The translations under genes were made by a program, and so were the position numbers. Below, in pieces: positions 33,371-44,873 of a stretch of DNA of 64,000 bases. Below the pieces are notes generated by a model, which made no database searches, had not been told where the DNA came from, and saw only the letters and a program-made list of their open reading frames with translations. Source of the stretch: Adiantum capillus-veneris (lineage: Eukaryota > Streptophyta > Polypodiopsida > Polypodiales > Pteridaceae); the NCBI GenBank assembly GCA_014529385.2, contig CM043967.1:82406278-82470277 (forward strand), written 5' to 3'. Positions within the stretch are counted from its first letter, which is position 1. Each line of letters opens with the position of its first letter.

Positions 33371-33774
33371 TTAAATTTGAATTTCTTAATTGATTTGGAT
33401 AGTATTCATTGCTTCTTTTCATTTAAATTGATTGAGAAATTAAACTTGAAATTGAATCAAGAAATTAAAAGACTTGTGGACTTAACCAGTGGTAATAATA
33501 GTTTCACGAAAGAGTTAGTAAAAAAATTGTTTTTTTTTTTTGAAGAGTCGGAAGCATAAAGATGATTTGTATATCATAAACATTGATATGCATGATGTTA
33601 TCATTGGTATCAATTAGGATGATTGAAAATCATGTTTGGATTGATTGTTAAGAAAAAAATATATATCTTTAATCATTTGATGATGATCAGTCACACTCTT
33701 TGTGGAAAGAAAGAGATTCTAAATCTAGTTTTGGCCATGGAATGATAAGGTGACTTAGATAAGAGTGTGAGACG
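33371..33774 (+). pseudogene. E2 protease remnant
   Basis: 33377-33559 reads MNFLIDLDSIHCFFSFKLIEKLNL. Retropepsins have D-S/T-G at this point and this copy has D-L-D-S, so the glycine is lost. A second segment around 33592-33640, with a stop, reads like the usual V-I-I-G-I-N-W-L piece. A run of nine or ten T near 33531 adds frame noise. It is inactive. Confidence 0.55.
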
Positions 33775-35611
33775 TTGCTTGTGTTTGCTAATGAGATTAA
33801 AGAAGAATCTCGGAATAAACAGAAAGAGACAAATCCAGAATTTGTAGAGGATCTCTTACATGAATTTAAGGATGTGTTTCCGGACAATCTTCCTGGTATA
33901 CCTCTGCCTAGAGCGGTAGACCATGCCATAGATCTATATCCACGAGCAACACCTTTTTCAAGGGCTCCATACAGGTTCAATATTGATGAGCTTAAAGAGC
34001 TCAAGATACAACTTGATGATCTTTTGAAAAAGGGTTTCATTAAACCTAGTGTATCTCCTTGGGGTACTCCTGTGTTATTCCAAAATAAAAAGGATGGTAC
34101 ATATAGGTTATGCATTGACTTTAGGGGATTAAACAAACAGACCATTAAGAACAAATATCCTCTTCCTCACATAGATGAATTGCTAAGCCAATTGAGTGGT
34201 GCCACAATATTTTTGAAGATTGACCTTCGTTCTGGCTACCATCAAATCCGCATTAAGGCTGAGGACATTCCAAAAGATTGTTTTTCGTACACGTTATGGG
34301 CATTATGAATTTACAGTTCTTTCTTTTGGTTTGACTAATGCACCAGCAACTTTCATGTGCTTAATCAATAGTATTTTTCACCCGTATCTTGATGACTTCA
34401 TTCTGGTATTTTTGGATGATATTTTTGTGTATCCTAAGAATGAAGAAGATCATGCATTGCATTTAAAGAAAACATTTGAAGTTTTGCGTGAACATAAATT
34501 GTATGCCAAAGCAAGTAAGTGTTCTTTTACAAAGGATCAAATTGTGTATTTGGGAAGAGTGATTTCTAAAGAGGGGATTCACTTTGATCTTGATAAAGTT
34601 AAGACTATTGTGAAGTGGCCAACACCTAAGTCATTAAGGGATGTAAGAAGCTTTATGGGTCTAGCACAATATGAGAAAGCACACATTAAAGATTTCTCTA
34701 AGATAGCAAGTCCTTGGACCAAATTGACCAAGAAAGACAAGGGTTTTGTGTGGAATTCTAACTGTGAGACCGTTTTTGAGACCCTGAAGGCTAAAATAGC
34801 GGAAAATTGTGTTTTAAAAGTTCCTGAGATGGGAAAACCATTTTTTGTATCCTGTGACGCTAGTGGTGAACAATTAGGTTGTGTTTTGACACAAGAAGGA
34901 AGAGTGGTTGCATATGAGTCTAGAAAATTAAGACGACATGAATTGAACTATGCAACACATGATCTAGAATTGCTTGCTGTTGTTCATGCATTGAAGCATT
35001 GGTGTCATCTTTTGCTTGGCGTAAAATTTGAATTGCGTACTGATCATCAAAGCTTGAAGTATATTTTCACTCATCCATTGTTAAATAACATACAAAGAAG
35101 ATGGATTGAATTGCTAGTTGAGTATGACTTTGATTTGAAGTATTTGTGTGGAAAAGAAAATAAAGTTGCAGATGCATTGAGTCGTAGGCCTATGTGTAAT
35201 TTGTTGTTGACTGTTGTGCGGTCTAATTTGATTGATGATATACATGCTGAAGTTGAAAATGATTCTTTTTACATGCCTATTTTGAAATTCTTGCGTGAAA
35301 ATATTGGTGAGATGTATGAGAACAGATATCACTTGTATAAGAGAAATCTGTATTATTATGACCCCTTGTGTATTCCTACAAATTCTGCTTTTAAGAGTCA
35401 AATTCTGCATGAGTGTCATAACTCACCTTTTTCTCGTCATCCTGGATTAAATAAGACATATGAAAAGATTAAAAGTTCGTTCTTTTGGCCGCGTATGAAA
35501 TTGGATGATAAGAATTATGTGAGTGAATGCTTTCAATGTCAACAAGTTAAGATTGAACATAAGAGGATGCCTGGTGACCTTCAACCCTTAGACATTCCTT
35601 TACAAAAGTAG
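33775..35611 (+). pseudogene. E2 reverse transcriptase, RNase H and integrase zinc module
   Basis: 33775-34308 gives [18 protein letters not shown], then [18 protein letters not shown] and [15 protein letters not shown] one-base change in an A run near 34272 shifts the frame into 34220-35611. There FGLTNAPATFMCLIN and FLDDIFVYPKNEEDH (F-L-D-D, intact) are followed by thumb and RNase H with FVSCDASGEQLG and LRTDHQSLKYI. After ADALSRRP comes HECHNSPFSRHPGLN and ECFQCQQ, an H-x6-H and C-x2-C integrase zinc module. A TAG at 35609 most simply replaces a Trp codon. This is one of the best preserved pol genes of the window. Confidence 0.92.
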
Positions 35612-36658
35612 GAGTCTATATCCATGGACTTTATCATTAGACTTCCTACTACTCGTGGAGGGTATGGTTCGATCTTTGTGGTGGTAGATAGACTCACAAA
35701 ACAAGCCCACTTCTTTCCTGTAAAAATAACTGATACTGCATTGACCATTGCACGCTTGTTTGTGAAAGAGATATTTCGTTTGCATGGCATGCCCAAGAGT
35801 ATAGTTTCTAATGGAGATTCTAAGTTCACTTCTCATTTCTGGAGAGCGACTTTGGACTCTATAGGTACCCAGTTACGCATGTCTACTGCTTTTCATCCTC
35901 AAACTGATGGGGAAACGGAGAGAGTGAATCGTATTTTAGAAGATATGTTACGAATGTATGTCAATGAAAACCAATCTAATTGGAATGAATATCTGCCTTT
36001 GGTTGAATTTTCATATAGCAGTTCATATCATACATCTATTAGGATGACTCCGTTTGAGGCAATGTATGGCTACAACTGTCCCACACCTATTAATTTCCTT
36101 AACTCAAGGAATAAGGTAGAACTGTCACGTGAGATGCTTGAGAAAATGGATAGCGAGTTGGCCAAAATCAGGGGCAATATTAGAGAAGCTCAAAAGAGAC
36201 ATAAATTGTATTATGATAAGAAACGTCGTGTTGTGGAGTATGAAACTGGTGATATGGTTTCTTAAAGGTTATTCCTGAGAAGTCTCATTTGATTCTTGGA
36301 AAGGATAGAAGATTGTCTCCACGATTTGCTAGGCTGTTTAAAATTTTGAAGCGCATTGGTTCATTAGCTTACAAATTGGAATTGCCTTCTCATATTAAAG
36401 TGCATCTTGTATTTCATGTGAGTTTATTGAAAAAGTATGTTCCTAATGTGCATCATGTTCTAAAGGACAACTCTAAGTTGAAAGAATACGGAACATTGAC
36501 AGTAGAACCAGACTAAGTGCTAGATAGGCGTGTTAAACATGTGAGAAATAGAGACATTATGGAAGTTTTGGTTAAGTGGTAGAACTATCCAGTAGAGGAT
36601 GCATCATGGGTTGATCTTAATGTTTTGCAAAGCGAATTTCCCTCTTTCCAACTCTGAG
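35612..36658 (+). pseudogene. E2 integrase core and chromodomain
   Basis: SISMDFIIRLPTTRGGYGSI has the first Asp. The second catalytic site reads VSNGDSKFTS, where chromoviruses have S-D-R/G-D, so the catalytic Asp is Asn. The Glu is kept in TDGETERVNR. A stop at 36263 and a shift follow, then KILKRIGSLAYKLELP and LVFHVSLLKKYVPN. A final VKHVRNRDIMEVLVKW and ASWVDLNVLQSEFP form a chromodomain split by TAG. Chromodomains steer integration to modified chromatin. Confidence 0.85.
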
Positions 36659-36673
36659 GACAGAGTTAATTTT

Positions 36674-36686
36674 GATAAGGGAAGAA
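36674..36686 (+). other. E2 polypurine tract
   Basis: GATAAGGGAAGAA directly precedes the TG of the right LTR. Confidence 0.85.
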
Positions 36687-37695
36687 TGTAATAGGACTAA
36701 TTTTGAAGTTCTTAAAGACGAAATAACACACTAAAGACGTATTTGATAAAGATTAATGAATAACAGATAGTCTATCTATGAACAATAAAATTGAGATTTT
36801 TATCAATATCATTGTTTTATATTTATGTGTTTTAGTTTAAAATGCATGGGTAGGATTAAAATAAATTGAAAAAGTAGTGGTGACCCAAAAATAGAGGTTT
36901 TATGAGTTGTGACCTAAAAGCTGCGTTTTCAGCCAAACAAAGATGTTTTTCGCAATTCTGTCCGTGATGCCTTGTAGACCATACCTATTTCTGTCATTTT
37001 GAATACCTGGATTGCTCTGTTGTGAGTTTGTTTGTAAAAGTTATGATAAAAACAAACAGAAGGCAGCAGCAGTGTAGCATGCACAGGGACATGCAAACAT
37101 ACAACATCATACAACTCTTCCTGCTATCAACGAAGAAGTGGATTTGTTTCTTCATGGTAGACTATTGCGATTGAGATTATGAAGGTACATAATTATGTTT
37201 TTTTACTTTGATTATCATGTTGAATTGGTTGCAGGAGTATGTTCTTTTGGCTATTTTGTAGGTGATGCAGAAATCAATGTGTGAAACAGGATCTGTGCAA
37301 AGTGTCATGATAAAAATCTAACCTTCACGGATCGCTTAGCAATCACGTTCTTATCTTATTCTCGCAGGTATACTTGGTGCAAAAATTGAGTTGACTGAAT
37401 GCCTAAAAAGCGGCTATTTAGAGAAGTCGCAGGATTTTTGAAGAAAAGAAGGATAAAAGCACTACGGGTGGTGCGTTTGGGGATCATTCACGGATCTCCT
37501 CTTCTGCGAGTGAGACAATGCATGCAAGCGGACTAAAGCTCGAGGGTGGTTGGGAGGTTCAAGCTCTGTACAATGGAGTGCGCCCATATATTCCATTGCT
37601 CCTCTGTTGTATCAAAACTCTCCAAAAATCCATCAATACAAAGATCTCTTTCTCTATCTTTTGCTGTCTATCTCTATAATTATGTTTTTATGACA
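36687..37695 (+). repeat. E2 3' LTR, 1009 bp
   Basis: Pair of 31562-32713, followed by the target duplication AAGAG. It lacks the 130-base segment found in the left LTR. Confidence 0.9.
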
Positions 37696-37700
37696 AAGAG

Positions 37701-38287
37701 CTTGCGATAGAAGAAACGAAAGAAAAATCCAATGTGGTGGCAGAACTCCACCTTGAAACAAATGAACCAGAGCTTATAGTGCCGAACAATGAAGATGCCT
37801 TAGACGGAATTCCATTTGTAGAGGAAGACTGGCCAGGCCACTTATGGAAAAAAGTGAGATAGATCAATGATGGGAGCCTAACTCTAAAGTCAACTCCTAT
37901 AGAGGAAGTCTGGTTGGATAACCTACCTACTAATATGAACATGGATTTACAATCCTTGTATGGGGATTGCAGATTGGAAGCTTCAAGAATGTCAAAACCA
38001 TTGACATTAAAAACATTATCTTCTTACTTGGGAGATAACGAATATGAATCCATCGTGTGAAAGACCACTCAAGTAAAAAGAGCTGAACAGACCCTAGAAG
38101 TAGACAACATTCATTCAATCATGTCTACACCCATCCAATGCACTCTTACCTTGGGAGAACTGTTAAAACTCATACCATACTTATGGAACAATTTACAGAA
38201 AACCCTAGAGAATGTGGGTATAACGGGGTTAATCTCGAAGAATTTGAAATTTTTGAAAAATGAAATGGAAAACAAAGAGATTTGATC
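37701..38287 (+). pseudogene. E3 linker, second half
   Basis: It continues the frame cut by E2: LAIEETKEKSNVVAELHLE and DALDGIPFVEEDWPGHLWKK, then MSKPLTLKTLSSYLGDNEYE. Three stops interrupt it. It is acidic and Leu-rich, with no known domain, and leads into the protease. Confidence 0.6.
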
Positions 38288-38752
38288 AGTTCCTATGAAC
38301 AAAGTCAGAGAATATTATGAAGAAGAAGAAGGAAACACCACCCTCCTAGTGAAATATAATGACATTGAAACCATGGCAATACTGGATAGTGGAGCTGGCA
38401 TAGCCATAGCCACTAAAGCAGTATGGGAATCCTGGGGACAGCCAGTTATTAGACAAATTCGAATGAATTGCAGTTGGATGAAAGACACATTGAGAGACCA
38501 TTAGGGCTGCTTGAAAAAGTGATAGTCAATTCCTATGGAATTGAATATCAACACACTTTTTCCATAGTAGAATTTGGAAAAAAACTTAACTATGAAATCA
38601 TATTGGGAAGACCTTTCATGCGACAGGTACAACTTATCCAAGATTGGGGAAACAACTATCTGTACTTGAAGCAAGTGGGATCTATAACAAGAGTCAATCT
38701 AAAAGATCACACTTATAGAGATGTCTTGAAAACACCCATCCAAGAGTTTTGA
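38288..38752 (+). pseudogene. E3 aspartic protease (first, usual position)
   Basis: NDIETMAILDSGAGIAIATK is a retropepsin active site in the D-S-G-A form. A frame change near 38460 leads to PLGLLEKVIVNSYGIEYQH and YEIILGRPFMRQVQLIQDW, the second conserved segment. The D-S-G form separates E3 from E1, E4 and E5, which have D-G-G. It would process the precursor. Confidence 0.8.
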
Positions 38753-39414
38753 TTTAGTCTCTTCGCTTGAAACCAAACTCCCATCCTGGTTAAACAAAGA
38801 CACACCTATTTGGATGTGTGGAGCTTCAAAAAACAAAAGCTTAAGATAAGAAGAATGTATCCTAGAAAGGGACTGCACATACGAAGCCTACGTACCTGAA
38901 CCCTTTCCAGAACATTTATTTGAGCCATTTGAGTGGACCCAAATTTTAGTAACAATGGATGTACGTATGTGAGAATGCGTCTATTCCTACTCAATTTTGT
39001 AATGAGGATGGCTACAACATAATTCCCACCCAAATGATTTCAATCCTCAACATTGAAAACGAAGATGAGGAACCCAAGGACTTAATGAAAGCTTAACAAG
39101 TCTTTTCAGGACTCTATTACGATGCAACTGATGAGTAAGATGAACACTCAGCTACCGCAAAAGATTCGGGGTCAGAAAAAGAGCATACGAGAGCTAAGTT
39201 ACTCTTAAAAGGAGGGGAGGAAAATTTTTTTGACTTTCCAAACCAAAAATGAAGAAGACAAAAATGGTATAGACGAAAGAGAGACACCAAAATTGTGAAA
39301 ACATGACCTATGCCATTAGTCTCCAGTAAAACACAAATCCTGATGTAGATAGATGCTAATGATTGTATCAAGGACAAAATAACTGGTAGATATTCTTCAA
39401 ACAAAAACTCAAAA
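38753..39414 (+). other. E3 spacer, heavily broken
   Basis: Many stops in all plus frames and only fragments with acidic character. It is probably the decayed region between protease and reverse transcriptase. Confidence 0.5.
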
Positions 39415-40678
39415 ATGTCTCAGACATCGAGAAAAACAAGGAAGGGTACTGAAGAAAAATCACAAGATAAGAAACCACTCATGACCAGAGTCAGGAGAAA
39501 AAAGAAATATCAAGAGTTGAAAAAAGCTCTAAAGGAGATATACACAACCGAAATGGAAACCATGGAAAAGGATGGTAAAGATGTAATGCATGTTCCATCC
39601 CATTACAAAAAGTATACTCTCCAAGATCGAAAAATCATAGCTGAACAACCTGTTAGGGAACTACGGACACAGGGCGAGTCTTACGAAGGGCCTGAAAACG
39701 CTAAAAGTATAGACTTGGCTGAACCAGGAGAAGAGCCTAGACCTGCTTACATTGCGAATGACCTAACAGAAGAAGAAGAAAAGCTTTTGTTGAGCTTGTT
39801 AAAGGAATACTGAGATATATTCACTTGGTCTTACAAGAATTTCAAGGGTGTTGATCCAGAAATTTGTAAACATACTATACCCATGAGAGATGACACGAAA
39901 CGAAGTAGAAAGAGACCATAGACGTAAAACAAAACATTTTCCAGGAAGATCAAAGAAGAGATTGAAAAACTAAAGGAAGTCGAATTCCATTACGAAATTG
40001 AACACACAGATTGGGTGTCTCCAATTGTAATAGTACCCAAGAAGAATGGAAAATTACGAGTGTGTGTTAATCTCAAAAAGGTGAATGCAGCTACCATCAG
40101 ATACAACTTTCCTCTTCCTCTCTTCCGATAGCTTCTTAGACGGCTTTTTGGGATACAATCAACTTTTGGTTGACCCAAAACATCAGCACAAAACTGCTTT
40201 TGCAACAGAATGGGGTATATTTGCCTATCGGGTTATGCCGTTTTGGTTAACTAATGCTCCAGCTACATTCCAAAGGTTGATGAGCCATGCTTTCAAGGAA
40301 TATCTTAGGAAATTCTTAGAAGTATATATGGATGATCTATGCGTACATTTATCAATCCGGGCTGATCATTTTGAACACCTCAGAAAGGTATTCAAAAAAT
40401 GTAGACTTTATAGGATTTGCTTAAATCCTGAAAAGTGCACATTCATGGGTAGACAAGGAAAAATTCTTGGCCATATAGTATCTAAAAATGTCATAGCTAC
40501 TGATATTGAGAAGATTCATGTCATTGTAGATTTGCCTAGACCAACAACAGTAAAGGGGGTACAAGCCTTCATGGGGCATTGTGGATATTACCGACAGTTC
40601 ATCTACATGTACGCTATAATTGCAAAATCTATGTATAGCTTGATTACACGCTTTGAATGGACCGAGGCATGTGAATAA
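39415..40678 (+). pseudogene. E3 reverse transcriptase
   Basis: 39415-39813 is a charged lead ending AYIANDLTEEEEKLLLSLL. The same frame then gives DIFTWSYKNFKGVDPEIC, KHTIPM, HTDWVSPIVIVPKKNGKL and RVCVNLKKVNAATI, with four stops. After a shift near 40120, 40085-40678 holds SFLDGFLGYNQLLVDPK, KTAFATEWGIFAYRVMPF, LTNAPATFQRLMSHAFKEY and EVYMDDLCVHLS, an intact Y-M-D-D box. The tail HCGYYRQFIYMYAIIAKSMY is the thumb end. The long shared frame from here to 42745 has only scattered stops. Confidence 0.9.
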
Positions 40679-41107
40679 TCCTTCATGAAGCTTAAGCAAG
40701 CTCCCAACTCAGCTCCAATATTGAAAGCACCAGATTGGGATAAGGTATTCCACATACATGTAGATGCTTCTAATTTTTCTATCCGTTGTATACTAGCTCA
40801 ACCAGGAGATGGGAAAATTGAATTTCCCATTTCTTATGCTAGCCGACAATTGAACATGGCAGAAAATAATTACACCACCACCAAAAGAGAAGGACTAGGA
40901 ATGATCTATGCCGTTAAAAGGTATAGACATTACCTACTAGCCAACAAGTTTGTGTTCTTTGTGGACCACCAAGCTTTGTTTTATATGGTCAACAAGCCAT
41001 GAAGCACATGGAGAATAGTGAGATGTTTCATCATTCTTCTCAAATTTGATTTCACTATGGTTGTAAAAAGAGGCACTACACATCAACGAGCAGATCATTT
41101 GTCAAGG
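40679..41107 (+). pseudogene. E3 RNase H
   Basis: FHIHVDASNFSIRCILAQPG has the catalytic Asp. Then come SYASRQLNMAENNYTTTKRE (Glu), FFVDHQALFYMVNKP (Asp) and THQRADHLSRI at the end. Unlike E4 and E5, catalytic residues are kept and no second RNase H follows. A TGA interrupts at 41000. Confidence 0.85.
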
Positions 41108-42780
41108 ATTGTTTCAAGAGAATCACCTAAAGGGGAAGACGATGATTTACCAAATGCCTATTTGTTCTCCATAGAAATGATACCTAGATGGTCGGAACAC
41201 ATTGTGTCATTAATGACAATAGCTCAAGTGGATTCACAAATACCACTTCCTATCACAATCAGATTAATCGAGCAATTGGCTATGTATCAATTACTAGCTG
41301 GAAGGCTATACAAAAGAAATCGCGACGGAGTATTGCTCTTATGCATTAACCTTGAAGAAAAATAACAGTACCTAAGTCAAGCATATGTTACCATAGTAGG
41401 ACTTCACTTTGCGGAAGACCAAACTAAGCAACGAATCTGGAGACTTGGAGTATTTTGATCGACCAAGAGGAGAGATATTAGATCTTTTGTAAGGGATTGC
41501 CCTCAATGTCAAAAAAAAACACCCACTCCTCATGTAACATTGTTTCAAATTTCACCTATTCCTAAGTGGAGTTATTACTTGGTTACTTACTTATTGAGCC
41601 GAACATTTCCTGAGGATATGAGTAAACACTGTCTGAGAGAAATTGAAACTGAAGCAAGAGACTTTGCTCTTATTGGGAACCAATTGTATCGGAGAGGTAA
41701 AGATCAACATTTGCGTCTTTATGCAAATGAAAACGAGTATATTCCGATTATAGAACACGCACATGCTAGATTCGGTGGAGGTCACTTTTCTAGTGAGACT
41801 ACCGCAATAGCAATATTGATGGTGGCAAGCATATGGTGGCCAACACTTTTTGCTGATGCTAAAGAATATGTTCAAAGGTGTGATGCTTGTCAACGAGAAA
41901 AAATGCCAACACGAGTAGATAGCATGCCCTTAAGACCAATGATGGGGGCTAGAGCTTTCGCAAAAGGAGGTAAAGATTTTGTTGGACCAATACAACCACC
42001 TGCTTATAGAACCCAAGCTGAATATATCGTTGTAGCTACGGACTATTTGACCAAGTGGACCGAGGCTAAAGAAACTCAAAAGAATGATGCGAGAACCACT
42101 ACTGCATTCTTATATGAGTATGTATTCATAAGATATGGACTGCCAATAGAGATTGTCAATGATCGGGAAACTCATTTCCTCAATGAGGTAATAGAGTATT
42201 TTCTTAATGAGTTTATGGTCATCCATGACAAATCAATTCCCTATCACCCACAAACAAATGGACAAGCTGAGAATACGAATAAAATTCTTAGCTTGGTGCT
42301 GACTAAAGTGGTTATTTTAGGAAGGAGAGACTAGGAAATGAATCTCCATGCTTCTCTATGGGCTTATCGAGTTTCATTCAAAACAACTCTAAATGCTACA
42401 CCATTTAACTTTGTTTATGGTCTTGATGCCATACTTCCAATATAGTTTCTATTGCCGACATTAAGGGTAGCACAGAATCTTGAGTGAACTGGACATGAAT
42501 TGTCAAAAAGACTCAAAGATTTGGAAAAGCTAGACAAGCAAAGGCTAACTGCTGTAGCTTATATCTATGCACAAAAGTGGAAACAAAAACAGTTTCTTGA
42601 TTCCCACTTAATCACAAAAATCTTCAAGAAAGGGGACTTACTTCTAGTCTATTCCCTTAAGCAACACATTCCCAAGTTTAAGAAAAAGAAAAACGGACCA
42701 TTTATCATTGAAGATGTATCTCCAAGTGGAGAAGTAAAATGGTGAACCAATGGCTAACTAGATTAGTGGATGTCGTTTAA
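41108..42780 (+). pseudogene. E3 integrase with two zinc modules
   Basis: A linker with MIPRWSEHIVSLMTIA and LLAGRLYKRNRDGVLLLC leads to a first zinc-like module, AYVTIVGLHFAEDQT with RDCPQCQ (Tyr where the first His is expected; one TGA at a Trp position). A second linker, ISPIPKWSYYLVTYLL and LIGNQLYRRGKDQHLRLY, leads to a complete module HARFGGGHFSSE with RCDACQR (H-x6-H, C-x2-C). The core has KDFVGPIQPP, IVNDRETHFLNE and NGQAENTNKILS, with Asp, Asp and Glu all present. A C-terminal part (42500-42745) is basic. Stops lie at about 41363, 42332, 42443 and 42484. Confidence 0.85.
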
Positions 42781-43431
42781 AGAAATACAAATTGCTATTA
42801 ATCAATGAATTGCTAGAAAGAGTGCATGTAGCCAAACAAAGGAAGATTAAACGGCAGCAAGTTATTGATGAAGCCCAAGAGGAAGCTCGGATTTGGGAAC
42901 TCAAGCGGAAAGATGCTCTCAAGAATCAACAAATACCGATTCCTATTAACACTTTGGAAATAGACGATCGACAATGGGAATTACCTAAAGACGTAGTTTC
43001 AACAGATGATGACTGGTTAGACGGAATGGACATGCGCATCAAAGTACAACTCAACAATCATAACACCAATGCTTTGGTCGACATAGGAGCTAGAGTAAAT
43101 GCAGTCAGTTATTCCACATACAAGAAGGTCACAAGTCAAGCATTGACGACAGGAATAGCGACAATCAAAGGATGCAACAAGAACCCAACTCCAACAATTG
43201 GAGTAGTCAGCTTGAACGTGATAGTACATGGATGTTCATGTCCTCATCAGTTTGTATGCTTGCCAAAAGAATACATGAATGAGACGATGATTCTTGGAAT
43301 TCCCTGGATGCGTACATACAAAGCAATACCAGATTGGGATATGAATCAACTAAATCTATCACCTAAAGGAGGGCAACTCATTGTTCCAATTGCACCAAGA
43401 AAGGAGGAATGGAAAAGAAGCAATCAGTAGA
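42781..43431 (+). pseudogene. E3 second retropepsin-like domain, downstream of integrase
   Basis: An open frame of 212 residues starts with a basic, Gln-rich helix (RVHVAKQRKIKRQQVIDE). At about residue 75 begins DWLDGMDMRIKVQLNNHNTN, then ALVDIGARVNAVSYSTYKK, an aspartic-protease active-site loop in the form D-I-G-A. It ends ETMILGIPWMRTYKAIPDWD, the second conserved retropepsin segment. The frame is uninterrupted, while the pol genes upstream are broken. Protease normally precedes reverse transcriptase, so this is an extra copy in an unusual place. Whether it is active is unclear, since Ser/Thr is replaced by Ile. Confidence 0.75.
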
Positions 43432-43527
43432 CTAATCCACAAAGTCAATCTTCTCCATCCCCTTGACAATCAAATGCTACATATAGCATGCAAGGAGTCA
43501 GGCAAATTTGGGTACCAAAAGCATAGC

Positions 43528-44873
43528 TTAACACTAGGTTGGTAATGGGACACTTTTATGTCCTGGGACATTTTTATGTCCTGTTAAGTGACCATTTTCC
43601 TTGAATTATGTCAAGAGTTTGAAAATGGATTTTGAGGTGCTATCTGTCTAGAAAGTTGTCTCATGAGCTGAAAAAAACTCGACATTTTTTTGGAATATCA
43701 ATTCCATCTTTAACCTTGTCCTTGCACAACATTTCACAACCTAAACTGTGTGAAAAAACGGGTCCTGTTTTTGGCTTTTTTCAACTTTTTGCAACTATAC
43801 CACTCTAGAATTCATGTTTGTGAGGTTTATAATGCTAGAGAACTATCTTTAGTAGTCATCAACATGTCCCGATGCTTCTAGGGAGAAATAAATGTTAAAG
43901 TTGTAAGTTATGACCAAATTACAAAAATTGTCAAATCCTGTTTTTAGCCAATTTTAGCTCTTCTATGATTTTTTTGGTGGCTTTCATGATATCCAAATGC
44001 AGTTTTGATTTTCTATGTCGCATATTGTAACATAAAGCTAATATTCCTTGAGTTTTGGGGCACCTAATACCCTATTTTTCATAGTAGACAACGATGGTTG
44101 ATTTTTTCAATTACAGAAGAAAAGGAAACATTCTAGTATATCAAGTATAGCTTTTTCAATATTCTTAGTTTCTTGTTACAACTACATGCATTTTGTAGGT
44201 AGTAACCATATCCAGTCATAAGGATCAAATTTGGCTAGATATTGAATAGTTTCTATGAGATTCTACAACTCATAATGTTGAACCCAGTTTTTTCATGCTT
44301 GCTGTATTTAGCACTTCATCTTTGTCCCCAAGATTCCCCTTGGTAAGAGATGTATTATTCTTTTGACATGCTCCATGGCTCCTTATGAACCTAAAGGACA
44401 ATAGGGAACTAAGAAAACATGCATATGTTATTTGTATTGAGCGTGGCTATAGAAACTTTGATGATAGGTTTGCAGAATGGTAAAAATTCAACTTTTTGGT
44501 ACCTATTTCTTTTGGAAAAACAAAAAATAGTGAGTGAGAAGAAATCATATGCTCTGATCACCAACCCATTGAAGTTAACTAGGGAATTTATCTCAAGTCC
44601 TACAAAAATCCCTAATCTTATTTTTATGCAACAAAACGTAAGAAATGACTGTTTTGATGAAAATGTACTGGTCCATCAACTTTGGAGGCTTGGTGTGACG
44701 AAAAGATGAGAAATTTTACAAGTTTCTTATTTTTTCCATGTGTAGTAGGCCTTGAACTATAACCTCATGAAAGGATTCTACAAAATGAGTGGATCTACTA
44801 TGGTTTTGGAGGTTTTTTTCAAAACCCTGAAAGGGCACTTTTATGTCCTGTTAGGTTACCAACCTAGTGTTAA
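43528..44873. mobile_element. non-autonomous inverted-repeat DNA element, 1.35 kb
   Basis: The ends TTAACACTAGGTTGGTAA (43528-43545) and TTACCAACCTAGTGTTAA (44856-44873) are exact complements over 18 bases. If TTAA is the target duplication, the ends start CACTAGG. If TA is, they start ACACTAGG. There is no 3-base CACTA-type duplication. Just inside, GGACA..TGTCC mini-hairpins occur twice on the left (about 43548-43563 and 43567-43582) and a related GGGCACTTTTATGTCC once on the right. The inside is A/T-rich with no transposase frame. Confidence 0.85.

Larger units (their letters stand above)
31562..37695 (+). mobile_element. E2, Ty3/gypsy chromovirus, 6.1 kb
   Basis: LTRs at 31562-32713 and 36687-37695 share TG...CA ends (TGTAATA...ATGACA). 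A perfect 5-base duplication AAGAG lies at 31557-31561 and 37696-37700. There is a Met priming site and a purine tract. The gene order is gag remnant, protease, RT, RNase H, integrase, chromodomain, all on the plus strand. A chromodomain at the end of integrase defines the chromovirus group. Most of gag is missing. Confidence 0.95.

Noticed and set aside
33377-33559. Independent small gene
   Set aside because: Position and the D-L-D-S loop show it is the decayed protease of E2.
43528-44873. Clear-cut CACTA transposon
   Set aside because: Ends contain CACTA-like bases, but the 3-base target duplication expected for CACTA is absent; TTAA or TA fits better.
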